From Corydoras sp. C115 (taxonomy: Eukaryota; Chordata; Actinopteri; Siluriformes; Callichthyidae): a stretch of 64,000 nt of DNA. The DNA is taken from positions 26,001 through 90,000 of the forward strand of contig JAFMOC010000226.1 in assembly GCA_019802505.1 (NCBI GenBank), written 5' to 3'. This document shows, piece by piece, positions 36,206-48,151 of the stretch (positions are counted from its first letter, which is position 1; the number at the start of each line of letters is the position of its first letter). Below the pieces are notes generated by a model, which saw only the letters and a list, made by a program, of their open reading frames with translations, did not search any database and had not been told where the DNA came from. A program made the position numbers and the translations under genes.

Positions 36206-37499
36206 TGTCAAGGTGCTTGATTATTTCCACCCGTGGTACTTGGACTTTAGAAAACCTTAAGAGGCGCAAACCTAAACATGTGTCTGTATTCGACCAGGAC
36301 GTTGGAATTTATTGGAAACTTAGAAAACAACGGATTTAAATAATTAAAATCCAGATGCGTTAACCTTCCCTCTGCCATGTTTGCTTTCTGTAGAAGGGAA
36401 TTCCTTTCGACAACTCTAAAGGTAGGAGTTCCAATTCGCTCTTCCTCTGCTCTGTTTTCCTCTCGGCCGTATTTGTGATTCCTAGCTCTTTCATATCCTG
36501 TACAGAACAGCGGGGGAAGCCGGCCAGGCCCAGCTGATACGGAGATAAATCTCCCAGTGTTCGGTCATATGATCGCTCAGCAGGGCTTCTGGGAACAGAC
36601 TTGGACATGCTGCGTGATGCCTTGGAGAAACTGCACATCTTTGATATGCTTTATATAATCGCAGAGGAACGAGGTCGTGGTGGAAGGTGGTTGCTTTGAC
36701 ATTTCCAGTTAGGCAGCGACGAGTCCGCGGCTCATGAGGCCGCCGCCGCCGTACAATGACTTATTTGTGAGGTTCTTTTGCGTAACCGAAGGTTACAGAG
36801 TCGAGGTTGGAAATAAAAGACGGAATAGGACACCTCAGTTTGTGATACGGCCTGTTATATAATCCTCACTCACATGGCTGATCACTTCACTTTCATAAAT
36901 TGGGGGAGGGTCTGAAAACGTATCGAGGCAAGAGACCCAAGTGACATCATCGGTCCTCTGATTCGTCTGCCACACCAGAACGGTTTGATGAGGAAAACAA
37001 ATGGAATGATCTTTATTTGGACGGAGTCCTGTTCCGGAGCCAGCGGCTCTGATTTCTCCGATAACGCGCACCGGGCCGGGGCACGGTTTTAAAAATCTTG
37101 GGAAGGCAGAACTTGTCCGGCTCGCTCACATCCCGTTCGGATGCATTCCTACCAATCACTCTCGAGTTCACAACCCGATCTCACGTTCCATGTTTCCACA
37201 TCGCAAACTTTATCATGGCCTGAGTGGACGGAGGACTTCTGTCCTAGACGATGATGTCATGGCGGCGCCGCTTCCATGAGGGCTTTGGAATTCTGGCGGA
37301 AAAATGTTTAAGGGATTCAAGATTCAAGAAATTTTTATTATCATTTGTATCACGTGTGGTACACGGGACAAGAAACGAAATTAAGGCTCACGGACCCCGT
37401 TTACCCCGTTCCTTCAACTTAACTTAAAAATTTTAATTTAATAAAAATACAGTATAGATCTGTAATATATACAACTATGAATATATATAATATAAAATA
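36206..37499. other. no gene; relic of an interspersed repeat at 37313-37420
   Basis: The relic has GATTCAAGATTCAAGAAATT, CACGTGTGGTACACGGGACA and ACGAAATTAAGGC, related to 3519-3600 and, reversed, 45296-45372. The rest is unique-looking. Confidence 0.45.
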
Positions 37500-37546
37500 T
37501 TCATTCATTCATCCATTATCTTCTGCTTTATCCTCTATTAGGGTCG

Positions 37547-37591
<45 letters not shown>

Positions 37592-37852
37592 ATTCCCCAT
37601 GCCCATCCAGGGGAGAATGTTTCGGCCACTGGGCAGATACACCCAGGACAGGGGGGCAAACTATCGCTGGGCACACACACACTCACACAGACACACTCTA
37701 TATGGGGCAATTTGGAGAATTCAATTGACTTGATCCATGTTTTTTGGACTGTGGGAGGAGACCGGAGAACCCGGAGGAAACCCACGCGGACACGGGGAGA
37801 ACATGTAAACTCCACCCAGATTGGGATTCGAATCTGGAATCCATAGTGCTGA
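37500..37852 (-). mobile_element. family A SINE, copy A15, with expanded poly-G
   Basis: Minus strand, 5'-truncated before the A box. The internal G run that is 5-12 bases in other copies is 43 bases here (37548-37590). Confidence 0.93.
37548..37590 (+). repeat. poly-G run (43 bases) inside copy A15
   Basis: Uninterrupted guanine between TCGC and AATTCCCCATGCCC of the SINE. The exact length is likely uncertain in the assembly. Confidence 0.9.
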
Positions 37853-38445
37853 GCAACTATTAATATTATATATATAGTATACATCAGAAATATAAATATA
37901 AAATATAAATATAGCAGCAGTTGCCGTGTTTTTCACTCTTTACACTTTAAAAAACAAAGTTCAGTTTATGAGAATCAGAAGGCACGATATAGGGGCAATG
38001 TAGAGCAGCCAATTCACCTTGAATCCTTATTTTTTGGACTGTGGCAGGAAACTTGAGAATGTTTGTGGATTATTTGAGATTGAACTTCTTTATGAAAGCA
38101 ACAAATAAAAGGATCTTATCAGTTAAGACTTTAAATGAAGAGCCGGCGAGCTGTGGGCTGTTTAACGCTGACTGTGTATTTTTACTGAAGCTCTATTTTT
38201 ACTGTTTATTATTTTCAGTGCGGGTGGTATGGGAGGCTCCACACTGAGGGTTATTCCAATCAAAGTGTCTCCCAAGTCCAACATAAAGGTTCCTCTTTCG
38301 GATTTCCATCTCGTGTCGGATGAAGACGTCAGATCGGATCAGAAGTCTCTGTTTTGGACATTAAAGAGGACGCGGAGCGATGCTTGATAATCCTTTAGCA
38401 TGATCATGAGCCTGTCTCTCAGTTTACTGAAACTCATCACCGGCT

Positions 38446-38512
<67 letters not shown>

Positions 38513-39531
38513 GACACCCGGCGGGCGGGTCTCGAGGGTTCTGCTGTTTGGTGGTAACGGCGTTATGTTGTTTACAGCCGTCTGTCCTGCCGGTCGTTCC
38601 GTTGGATCCGATTCGCTGAGAGATCGATGCTGTCAATAACACACACACTCAGACGTGTCCGTATGTCAGAACGCATTAAAACCCAATTACTCAAGTATTC
38701 CTGCGCCGCGGAGGCTCTGCCAAAAAGAAACGTGAGGAGGACGCCGGTGACCCCGAGGTCGGCCTCACTGCGCCGCACTTCACTCCTCAGGATCTGGACA
38801 TCAAGAGCGAGGAAACGGACATAACGTCCTGCCACGAGTGCGGGACAATACAGTACGTGTGACTTACGTGTTCCAGAGTCAGGGGGGGAGGACTGGGTGG
38901 AGTGGGGGGTTATTATTGGGGTAAAACGCTGCGTCTCCGACCCGATGGGCGCTGGTTCCATCAGCCGCAGAGGCAGAACTGGACGTAAAGCCGGAGATTC
39001 TGATCGTTTTTATTCTGTATTCTGTTTATTTTTCTAATAATAGTGCCGAGATTTAAATGTTGCTTCTCCAGACCTCTCCCTCCTTTCATCACCTCCCGCA
39101 CTCGGGCCGGCTAAAAATAAGCGCTGTGCGGGTGGAGTCGAGCCGAGCTGCAGGATCTGTGTCTGAAAGGTGAGAGGAAGATACGGAACCCAGGAACATG
39201 AATAATGAAACGCAAATAATAACGCACTGAGCGCTGAGTGTCTATAATCATCTGTTAATATCAATTATAAGTGTAAAATAACTTACGTTTAGTTTAATGG
39301 TCAGTGTTATGTTAAGGAAAAATAAATGTAGTTGAAATAAAAGTGAAAACAACTTAGAATAGAAGCAAAGAATGTTTAGGGTTTAAATATTAAAGTATGA
39401 AATCCATTAGAACGCTCTTTAGAGTGCCACATTGGAGCCGTAATTAAAATAAAAAATGTGTTGATCCCTTTATTTTAACATAATGACCCTTTAAAATCAA
39501 GCTTATAGTATTTTTAGTATTCTAGTATTAT
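37853..39531. other. no gene recognised
   Basis: 37985-38060 is a small relic of a family A relative (CCAATTCACCTTGAATCC, GGACTGTGGCAGGAAACTTG). A long CA tract is listed separately. No coding exon is visible in this stretch just upstream of sema3a. Confidence 0.45.
38448..38511. repeat. (CA)n microsatellite
   Basis: About 64 bases of uninterrupted CA. Confidence 0.95.
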
Positions 39532-39532
39532 A

Positions 39533-39893
39533 TGGCTTAGTGGTTGGCATGTTCTCCTCTCAGTGCTAGGGATTCCCGGTTCGAATCCCAATCTGGGTGG
39601 AGTTTCCATGTCCTCCCCGTGTCCGCGTGGGTTTCCTCCGGGTTCTCCGGTTTCCTCCCACAGTCCAAAAACATGGATCAAGGTCAATGGAATTCTCCAA
39701 ATTGCCCCATATAGAGTGTGTGTGTGAGTGAGTGTGTGCTCAGTGATAGATTGGCGTCCTGTCCTGGGTGTATCTGCCCAGCGCCCGAAACGTTCTCCCC
39801 TTGATGGGCATGGGCATGGGCATGGGGACCCCCCCCCTTACACACACACGACCCTAGTAAAGGATAAAGCAGAAGATAATGGAAAGATGGATA
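39533..39893 (+). mobile_element. family A SINE, copy A16
   Basis: Plus strand, lacking only the first dozen head bases (starts at TGGCTTAGTGG). Contains an extra GGGCATGGGCATGGGCAT triplication before the C run. Confidence 0.92.
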
Positions 39894-39919
39894 TTGTTGT
39901 ATATTAGTAAGTAGTATAT

Positions 39920-40289
39920 CATTCCTCCTTCACCAAACTCCACAGTTGGCAGAATGCAGTCAGGTATTCTAAAGAAGGCTGGTTCTTTACTTTACAGAAC
40001 ATGTTGTCTCTGCTCCGGAGTCCCGTGGTGGTGCACTTTACACTCCACCTGACTCCCGGTCTTGTGTTCGGTGATGTAAGGTTCTCATGCAGCGTATCAG
40101 CTGTGGAACCTGAAACCCTGATGCCTCCTGGCACACTGCATGTTCGCTGATATTAACGCCAGAGGACAGTTAGGGTTCCGAGAACCCTGCTGAGAACCCG
40201 CGCAGTAACGTCACATCGTCTGGCACATGGACGAGTTACGGTTCCTGAACTCTTTCTGTGTTTCTCACCAACATTCAAACAACACAAAG
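39920..40289 (-). pseudogene. Tc1-like remnant (N-terminal part)
   Basis: The plus-strand text CCGTGGTGGTGCACTTTACA and TGTTCGGTGATGTAAGG parallels 12580-12640 of the better preserved Tc1 body, so this is the reverse complement of the segment around the first catalytic Asp. Heavily diverged. Confidence 0.5.
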
Positions 40290-40975
40290 GAACCTAAATG
40301 AGGAACTTTAAAGTAAAGGTTATTGTGTTCTCAACAAAACAGGGTTCGGGACCGATAGTTAGAAAGACAGAACCCTACCTACAAGATCGTGCTTTCCAAG
40401 CCCAGCCTCCTCCTCCTCCACCTCCCCTCCACTGCTCCCCTGCTCCCTCCCTCTGGCTCTCGCTCTCTCTCTCGCTCGCTCTCTCTCTCGCTCTCTTGGT
40501 TGAGCTTCTCACTTGGCCACACTCTCTTCACTTCTCTTGTGGACTAGTGTGGACTGCACTGTGAAGCGAGAACGTGTGTGCGTGTGTGTGTGTGTGTGCG
40601 TATGTGTGTGTGTGGGGGTCTTCACCAGGCTTGAGTTTCCTCTCAGTCGTTTGAGAACTTCTTCATAAAAAGGGAACGTGAAGGAACGTGGAGACGGGCT
40701 TCACTCAGATCAAGAAGTAGATTAGATTCAGGGACGAAGACCGAGATCTGATCTCCGTTCACTATCATTGAGGAGGAACCAACTGAGAGCTGGTGTTCTC
40801 CCGATGCCCAGGTTCCTCGTTCCCCATGACGGCTGATCGATCAGGAGAGATGTGATGGTTCCACGTGTTCTGACTCTACACCTCCACACACACCTGCTCC
40901 ATCCTCACTCCAGGTGCCGCCCCGAAGATCTGGACTTCTGCTGGTAGCCAGGTTCCCTCCGTTCTCAGACTCATC
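40290..40975 (+). promoter_or_regulatory. candidate sema3a leader / proximal promoter region
   Basis: This stretch ends at the start codon and is free of family A SINEs. It holds a CT-rich block (about 40396-40497), a GT block (40575-40613) and an AT-rich motif CATAAAAAGG at 40664-40673 that could be a TATA-like element about 300 bases before the ATG. A pyrimidine-rich run ending in CAG at 40913 could be a 3' splice site, which would make the 5' leader spliced. No transcription start can be fixed from sequence alone. Confidence 0.3.
40804..40947 (+). promoter_or_regulatory. three short upstream ORFs in the possible leader
   Basis: ATG codons at 40804, 40826 and 40855 open reading frames of 10, 9 and 30 codons, each closed before the main start (stops end at 40836, 40855 and 40947). 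The second and third overlap by one base. They would matter only if this stretch is in the mature mRNA; an intron ending at 40913 would remove the first two and the third start. Confidence 0.3.
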
Positions 40976-41090
40976 ATGGACTACATCTGGGGGGTGGCTG
41001 TGATCCTGTTCGGGCTCAGGATGTCCCAGAGTGGAGGCGATGCTCAGCACGTCAAGAACAACGTCCCCCGACTGAGACTGTCCTACAAAG
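40976..41090 (+). CDS. sema3a: sema3a coding exon 1: signal peptide and N-terminus (residues 1-38)
   Basis: The exon starts at an ATG with A at -3 and G at +4, a strong vertebrate context. Upstream the frame stays open back to a stop at 40871-40873 with no earlier in-frame ATG. A hydrophobic core (about residues 4-15, IWGVAVILFGL) followed by small residues is a signal peptide, probably cleaved near 18-22. The exon ends in KNNVPRLRLSYK, the conserved class 3 start of the mature protein, plus one base of codon 39, and is followed by the donor GTGAGA. The intron after it is 11,067 bases. Confidence 0.92.
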
Positions 41091-41599
41091 GTGAGAACTC
41101 TTCATGTCCTGCTGCTGCTGCTTAAAATCTATAGAACAGATAATAGAACACAGCGTTCTGTCTGACGTTAGTTAAACATGTTCAATCAGTCAGAAGATAA
41201 TTAAAGACTTAATTAAAACTGGGTTTTTCTTTCTGACGGTCTAACAGGTTGATTAATCTTTGAGAACGTCTGATGGCGCTTTGATTGCTTTGATGTTCAG
41301 GTGCATTATGTCACAGTTGATGTGATCAGTGAGGTTGCCTTTCAAAATGTCATCAGCTTTTATTCTGATGATCTTATCAGCTGTTCAGGGTTTTATTGAT
41401 GATGTTGAAGGTGTGATCGGGTTTCAGTGCCAAAGATAAATTGATTAGGTTGCTGTTTTTTGATCATAGTTTGCAATTGAAAATTAATTGTAGGTAGCTA
41501 CTGCCTTTTAAATTGTGTGTATATATATATATATAAATAAAACCACTTAGATTTTTTTTAATGAAGTTATGTAAGCATCGTAATTTTATTAATTACTTG

Positions 41600-41630
<31 letters not shown>

Positions 41631-42699
41631 TTTATTCTTATTGATAGATTGGTTGATAGATTGATTAATTTCTTTATGATCAGTACAGAAACTGATGTGT
41701 GATCGGTTTTCGTTGCGCTGGATGATGAGTTTTTGTTTTTATTGAGTTTGATTTGTGTTTCTTAGGTTTTGAGTTTATAGTTTTCTTTTTATTACACAAA
41801 GTCAACGATAAGTAAATTTGTCCCCCACGTTTCTCTTTACACTAGTGTAGCATTTAGGGTCAATTATTAAACCTTAAAGCAACTGTTTACTTTTTGGGAA
41901 CCATAAATGTCCATCTTTGTTCTCCAACCGTAAATAAAAGTACCGTAAAAGGTTCCGCCCCTAAGAAAAGCAGTGTAACAATAAAAGGTACCTTCAATAC
42001 AGTAAACTTATTAAAGACTTATTTCTACATTCAGTCGTTTATTTATGATGTTAAACATCACTGTGATCAGATTTTTTGTTTTTAATAAAGATGTTATTTT
42101 TATTTATAATAGGTTTATTATTATTTTTTATAAATTCAATTTGGGAAATATTACAGCTGAATAGATGATGTTATAAGATAATCATCAGCTCTGTTGCTGG
42201 TTAAAAGATCTGGATCTGTTTTTTTTTTACTTTTCTACTTTTCGAGATAACAGCTCATGGTTTCAGGTTGGATATACAATCATTAAAAGATTAAGAATTA
42301 CAAATTTGCTGTTCTTAAATATAAAACTGACGTTAAATAAATTATTTAAAAATATTATTAAAGAAATTCACAAACGATTAAAAAGAAAACGTAAATCAGA
42401 TCCAGTTGATTTGATCCAGAACGTTTAAATGAGTCCACTGTTAGTTTTTCACTGTGTACAACATGTAAAGCCATAGAGAGGAGGTGTACCATTGTTCCTG
42501 GCCCTTCACGTCCCCCCCACTTAACAAAACAAGGACAAAAAAAAAAATCTAAACTCTGAATCTGATCATAAAAAAGCTTTTAATGCTCATGATGCAGGAA
42601 CGAAAATCAAGAACTGAATTTAAATAGCGTGCAGACAGATGTCCAACATCCACTGATTCGTGAATCTGTGTGTGAAAGCTGCTTTATTATGGAACAGGT

Positions 42700-42700
<1 letters not shown>

Positions 42701-42754
<54 letters not shown>
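42701..42754. repeat. (GT)n microsatellite in intron 1
   Basis: About 54 bases of GT. Confidence 0.95.
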
Positions 42755-42756
<2 letters not shown>

Positions 42757-44013
42757 ATGAATGAATAGCACTGAGGACAGATGGGAATGTTTTAACTGCA
42801 CTCTGGTTGTATTTGCATGCATAATTCTGTCTTATTATGTGGAACACCACGACTTACACATTCTGTTCTTCATATTTCTGCGGTTCTGCAGTGTGGATGA
42901 CTGACAGGTTGGGCCTCCAGCATTTTAATTATCCACTATCCCATAGAATTTGGTATTTGGTGGGGTTTTTTTTCCATATAAATACTGTCACTGTCTCAAA
43001 TCGATGGGGAACTTTTTAATATAAAGTGGATGTCAGAGTGATGTCACTGTCTCTGATAATGTGAAACATAATTGTGTGATTGTTAATCGACTGTATAGTG
43101 AGGTTTGTATCGGTGTCACTGAGATGATAATGAGGTCCTGAGAGATAATAAGAGCTGAGAGATTCGGAAATAAAACAACCTGGATGAATAAATTAGTGCA
43201 GTTCAGGTTCTAATTTCACTAAATTAAACTGTTTATTGTGGAATTGCTGCAGCAAACAGTAACAGCTCCCTGTCTGTAGGAACTGAGACCATTTCACTCA
43301 GTAATTTCAACAAATACTGACACCTACAGGCTGTTTGCTTATTTCTGTCTCCATTCTGCACAACTGTGCATCTGATGAACAGTTTTATCTTTCTAAGATT
43401 TCTTATTAATTTTATTTATTATAAATACAGAGATTAATTATCTATGAAGTTTTAGAAACATCAGACAGATGAAATAATTTTAAATGATTTCAAACGATTT
43501 AATAATAAATAAATAAATAATCAAAAATAATTACATTCATAATCATAACAATAACAGATCTATTAAAAAAACCCACATCCATTTATTGAAATACAGAAGA
43601 TAAAGAGAGTTAACTTTATTAAAAAAAATGTAAAAAATAATCCGTAAAACCGGTCACTGAAGAGGCAGTGAAAAATTATTTTTAGAACTGTTTACAGTAT
43701 TATCAGTATAAGATTTAGTGAAGCTCACACACATCTGGAATTCCCAAAGTTCCACACACATGTTCATCCCAACTGTATATGGAAGGTTCCGCAGGCTGTA
43801 TTTCCATAAGCACAGTAGAGAACCTGCCCTCAGGGGTCATCAGTGTTGGAAGAATGCTGCCCCTGAGGAAGCGCCGACCGGAGCAGCCTCATGAGGGAGA
43901 GAATGGAAAGTTTATGGGTGTTTGGTTTTACATAATAGACTTATTATGTTGTTCTGTAAATTTATACGGTGCTTTAGCAACAGTCTGTTGTTTGATATTA
44001 AAGTTATCTAAAT

Positions 44014-44017
<4 letters not shown>

Positions 44018-44058
<41 letters not shown>
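44018..44058. repeat. (GA)n microsatellite in intron 1
   Basis: About 41 bases of GA. Confidence 0.95.
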
Positions 44059-44059
<1 letters not shown>

Positions 44060-44208
44060 CATAAATCATCCAGTGTAGCATCACTGTATCAACACAGCGA
44101 CGGGCTGGTCTGTGACATCACTGTCAGTGGACCTGGATGGTGAAGGTGCTGCATGTGAGGACTGTTGATGAAAGGCGCCATTTATAAATAAAATGCATTA
44201 TTATTATT

Positions 44209-44573
44209 CATTCATTCATCCATTATCTTCCGCTTTATCCTATATTAAGGTCGCGGGGGGGGGGGTTCTCCATGCCCATCCAGGGGAGAACGTTTCGGGC
44301 GCTGGGCAGATACACCCAGGACAGGGGGCAATCTATCACTGAACACACTCACTCACACAGACACACTCTACATGGGGCAATTTGGAGAACTCAATTAACT
44401 TGATCCATGTTTGGACTGTGGGAGGAAACCGGAGAACCCGGAGGATACCCAAACGGACACGGGGAGGACATGGAAACTCCACCCAGATGGAGATTCGAAC
44501 TGGGAATTCCTAGCGCTGAGAGCTAGGGATTCGGTGACTTAATGAGAGCAACCACTAAGCCACCGTGCCGCCC

Positions 44574-44574
<1 letters not shown>
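44209..44574 (-). mobile_element. family A SINE, copy A17
   Basis: Near full length, minus strand, with a 30-base insertion between B and A boxes (around 44521-44550). The target appears to have been ATTATTATT, present on both sides; the right-hand one has grown into a 48-base ATT repeat. Confidence 0.9.

Positions 44575-44622
<48 letters not shown>
44575..44622. repeat. (ATT)n microsatellite
   Basis: About 16 ATT units immediately after copy A17. Confidence 0.95.
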
Positions 44623-44625
<3 letters not shown>

Positions 44626-45131
44626 TCTCTTTTACATTCGAAACATGAATCAGTAGCTGAATTTGAAAGACTTTTTAAAACTTTGCTTCAGCTCAGGTAC
44701 TGCTGCAGAAACACTCGACCTTTCCCATCACTTTTGCTTCAGTTCAGGTGCCAACGTGCATTCATCCAGCTGAAACAACAAGCACCTCAAATCCCACCAA
44801 ATTACAGGTTTGATTCATGGAGGTCGTTAAGCAGCCTGCTATCAAAACCGTGTATGAGCTCATGTATCTGAAAGTTCAACAAACACGCCGTGAGACACTT
44901 CAATAAAACGTAACGCGGGTAAAACAAACAGGGAATTACGGCCTTAAATCTGCACTACGTACAATATATAATCAAGTGCTCTGTCAGCAATGTGTCTGGG
45001 GCTTAGCGTTGTCCCGTGAGTGCTGGGATAGGCTTCAACATCCACACAACCTCAATTCGATAGAAATAATTCCTGCAATTTTTTTTTTTTCATTTCAGGA
45101 TTTTAATTTAATTTTAATTGTTAGAGGACTA

Positions 45132-45132
<1 letters not shown>

Positions 45133-45208
<76 letters not shown>
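45133..45208. repeat. (AT)n microsatellite
   Basis: About 76 bases of alternating AT, bracketed by the near-inverted repeat CTATGAATAT / ATATTCATAG, which makes a large potential cruciform. Confidence 0.95.
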
Positions 45209-45211
<3 letters not shown>

Positions 45212-45295
45212 TAGTTATATGAATATATATTCATAGTATATATTCAAAGATATTCATCTTATTTTCTTCTTTAAAATTTAAATTTAAATGATAAC

Positions 45296-45372
45296 TTTAA
45301 AATAACAGGGTAATCGGGTAACCCATAATTTCGTTCTTATCTCATGTGCCACAATTTTCTTGAATCTTGAAA
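45296..45372 (-). repeat. interspersed repeat relic
   Basis: Reverse complement of the repeat at 37313-37420 and 3519-3600 (ATAATTTCGTTCTTATCTCA, TTTCTTGAATCTTGAA). Confidence 0.55.
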
Positions 45373-45627
45373 GTGAATTTATTTATTTTTAATGCATTGA
45401 TTTGTGTCTGTTGATTTGTCAGTACGATCACTCATAGCTTCTAAAAAAATCCCTTTTATTGCACAGAGGTGGTGATGATATTGGACTGAGCCGCTGTGAC
45501 ATCATCAGGGTCGTAGTGATGTAGTTGGTGCGGTTTAGGTGAATGTGAGGGATGCAGTGAGCGAACAGAACCACAGCTTATGCTGACTTCTCATTAAGGC
45601 TGCAGTAAAGAAGCAATGAGGATGTAC

Positions 45628-45630
<3 letters not shown>

Positions 45631-45679
<49 letters not shown>

Positions 45680-45705
45680 CACACACACACACACACCTAC
45701 ACACA
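45631..45705. repeat. (CA)n microsatellite, interrupted
   Basis: Two CA blocks split by a CGCT interruption. Confidence 0.93.
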
Positions 45706-45848
45706 CGGCCGTGCAAATCAGGGAGGGCAGGATGTATGTAGGGTAGAAGAGTTTATTTTTATCTCTCTCAGATGGGACTACTCCTCTGCCTCCATCTGTC
45801 CTCTCTCCTTCGCTCTTTGATGTTTTCCATAACAATAGCAGTAAGACG

Positions 45849-45850
<2 letters not shown>

Positions 45851-45898
<48 letters not shown>
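45851..45898. repeat. (GT)n microsatellite
   Basis: About 48 bases of GT; with the CA tract about 150 bases upstream it forms an inverted pair. Confidence 0.95.
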
Positions 45899-45900
<2 letters not shown>

Positions 45901-46245
45901 GAGAGTAGAGGTCTACTTCTCTTTAGATCCCCCATATAAGAGCTACTTGATACGAGTGTGAATGAACTCTGTCAGGAGGTCAGGAGTTTCCTTCAGCAGA
46001 ATTCTGAATTTATTCTGGATGAGGATTAAACCAGAGGAGACTCTTACTGTAGAAGACAGAAAAACACTTTCGGATAAAGACAGCGCGTCCATGCTCACAA
46101 ATAAGACACCGATAATAAATAAAGGTAGTGCACTGACCCATCTGTCAGTCATTCAGGAGATCTGATTAATTATTAATAATTGTTTTCATTTAAAGTAACC
46201 TACTGTATATAAACTATATGGAGTATTATGTCATGGCTTCATTTT

Positions 46246-46335
46246 TAGATTTAGATTAGATTAGATTGAACTTTATTGTCATTGTGCAGAGTGCAGAGTG
46301 CAGGGCCAATGAAATGGAGCATCTAACCAGAAGTG
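46246..46335 (+). repeat. dispersed TTTATTGTCATTG-type repeat
   Basis: TTAGATTAGATTGAACTTTA then TTGTCATTGTGCAGAGTGCA and AATGAAATGG. Related text occurs at 46819 and 54311. Confidence 0.5.
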
Positions 46336-46475
46336 TGATATATATATGATTTACATAAAGTGCATTAATAACATTAAGAAGTGAAGTGTATAAAAGTATT
46401 TACATAAAATTAACATGATTTAAAGTGCATTACAGAACAGAAGGTGAGGTTTTGTGTGTGTATGAATCAGAATCA

Positions 46476-46818
46476 GAAATTCATTCATTCATTATCTCCC
46501 GCTTTATCCTCTATTAGTGTCGCGGTGGGGTTCCCCATGCTCATCCAGGGGAGAACGTTTCGGGCGCTGGGCAGATACACCCAGGACAGGGCGCCAATCC
46601 ATCACTGGGCACACACTCACTCACACACACACACTCTATATGGGGCAATTTGAAGAACTCAATTGACTTGATCCATGTTTTTGGACTGTGGGAGGAAACC
46701 GGAGAACCCGGAGGAAACCCACGTGGACACGGGGAGAACATGGAAACTCCACCCAGATGGGGATTCAAACCGAGTGCTGAGAGGTGAACGCGCCAACCAC
46801 TAAGTCACCGTGCCGCCA
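46476..46818 (-). mobile_element. family A SINE, copy A18
   Basis: Near full length, minus strand, with the B box region shortened. Perfect 11-base duplication AATCAGAATCA (46465-46475 and 46819-46829); the insertion split the start of another repeat. Confidence 0.95.
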
Positions 46819-46935
46819 AATCAGAATCAAAATATCTTTATTGTCATTATACCAGGTATAACGGAATGAAGGTGCCATACTTTCGGTGTCATACACTAAA
46901 ATTTACATAAACAAAGATTTTAAAAAATAGCACTA
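46819..46935 (+). repeat. dispersed TTTATTGTCATT-type repeat
   Basis: AATCAGAATCAAAATATCTT and TATTGTCATTATACCAGG, a common form of fish dispersed repeat, interrupted at its 5' end by copy A18. Confidence 0.55.
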
Positions 46936-47254
46936 TAATTAACAAAAATTTTGAAGAAATAAAAATTATTTACAAGCGTGTATAAGACTGTACAGCTGAG
47001 TGAATGTTTTTATATATTGCACGTTGACAAATGTACAGAACTGAGTGAATTGTTATAAATACATATATAAATGTGAAAGTTTTACAATAAAAAAAAATTT
47101 ACATAAAAAAAAGTTTTTAAGTTTTTATGCACATTTAGTGCCCGAACAGCGGTTGGGTAGAAGCTATGTATGTGTAGCGTTCATGAGGACAACCACCCAA
47201 GAAAAACAAAACAAACTGTTTTTATTCACACAAGACACCTTGCTATGTATTCTT

Positions 47255-47420
47255 TGTGGTAACAGTTTGGGGAAGGCCCTTTGCATGGCTGGGTGACTTT
47301 GGCGTCTAACTTCCACGCAGAGGCCGGTCCCTCAACCACAGAACTAGAACCGAACATGGAATCCTGAGCTCCTCATCCCGTATCAGGGTCTGACTTCACA
47401 AAACTTAGTGACTCACCCTC
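47255..47420 (+). pseudogene. possible Tc1-like remnant
   Basis: GGTAACAGTTTGGGGAAGGC and CAGGGTCTGACTTCAC appear in transposase order, but little else does. Weak. Confidence 0.35.
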
Positions 47421-47904
47421 CCAATTCATGTCACTAAGCCATGTTTATGTAGGAATTCATTCATTCATAAGGACTGAAGGGCATCACGCGTTGCTCTCGC
47501 AGTATCCCACGGCAGAGTCGCTCTGCGCTCACACTGTAAACATGAATCCCCGCAGGCTGTGGCGCTCAGAAGGTTGTAAAGTTGAAGACAAACCTGTAAT
47601 GTGCAGTAATTAGGGCTGAGACGGATGAGAGAGGAGGGACGAAGCCGTATCATAGAGTTTCCCACAAGAAAGATCACGCTTCTAAATTTACTCATAAAAA
47701 TAATTCATGTTTACAAACCTGTGTAAATGAGACCAACGATGAGGGGCGTGTCCGAGAAAACATTTTAAAATAGATTCACATTACAGTTTAAAATCTGAGC
47801 GTGAACTGGAGGGACGTCGGGTTAGGAATCGGACTTCGTTTTATGTTTTATTAACTTTAGACATCATTTAGATCAGATTTAATATGTAAATCACGTCTGT
47901 ACTT

Positions 47905-48151
47905 GGGCGGCACGGTGGATTAAGTGTAAATTCCAGGTTCGAATCCCAATCTGGTTGGAGTTTCCATGTTCTCCCCATGTCTGTGTGGGTTTCCTCCGGG
48001 TTCTCCGGATTCCAAGGTAAACAGAATGCTCAGTGATAGCTTGACGCCCTGTCCTGGGTGTATCTGCCCAGAACCCAAAACGTTCTTGCATGGGGAACCC
48101 CCCGTGACCCTAGTAGAGGATTAAGTGGAACATAAGGGATGGATGGATCTT
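47905..48151 (+). mobile_element. family A SINE, copy A19
   Basis: Plus strand, with internal deletions in the head (after the A box) and in the middle; GGATGGATGGAT-type tail. A 7-base duplication TGTACTT flanks it (47898-47904 and 48152-48158). Confidence 0.93.
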
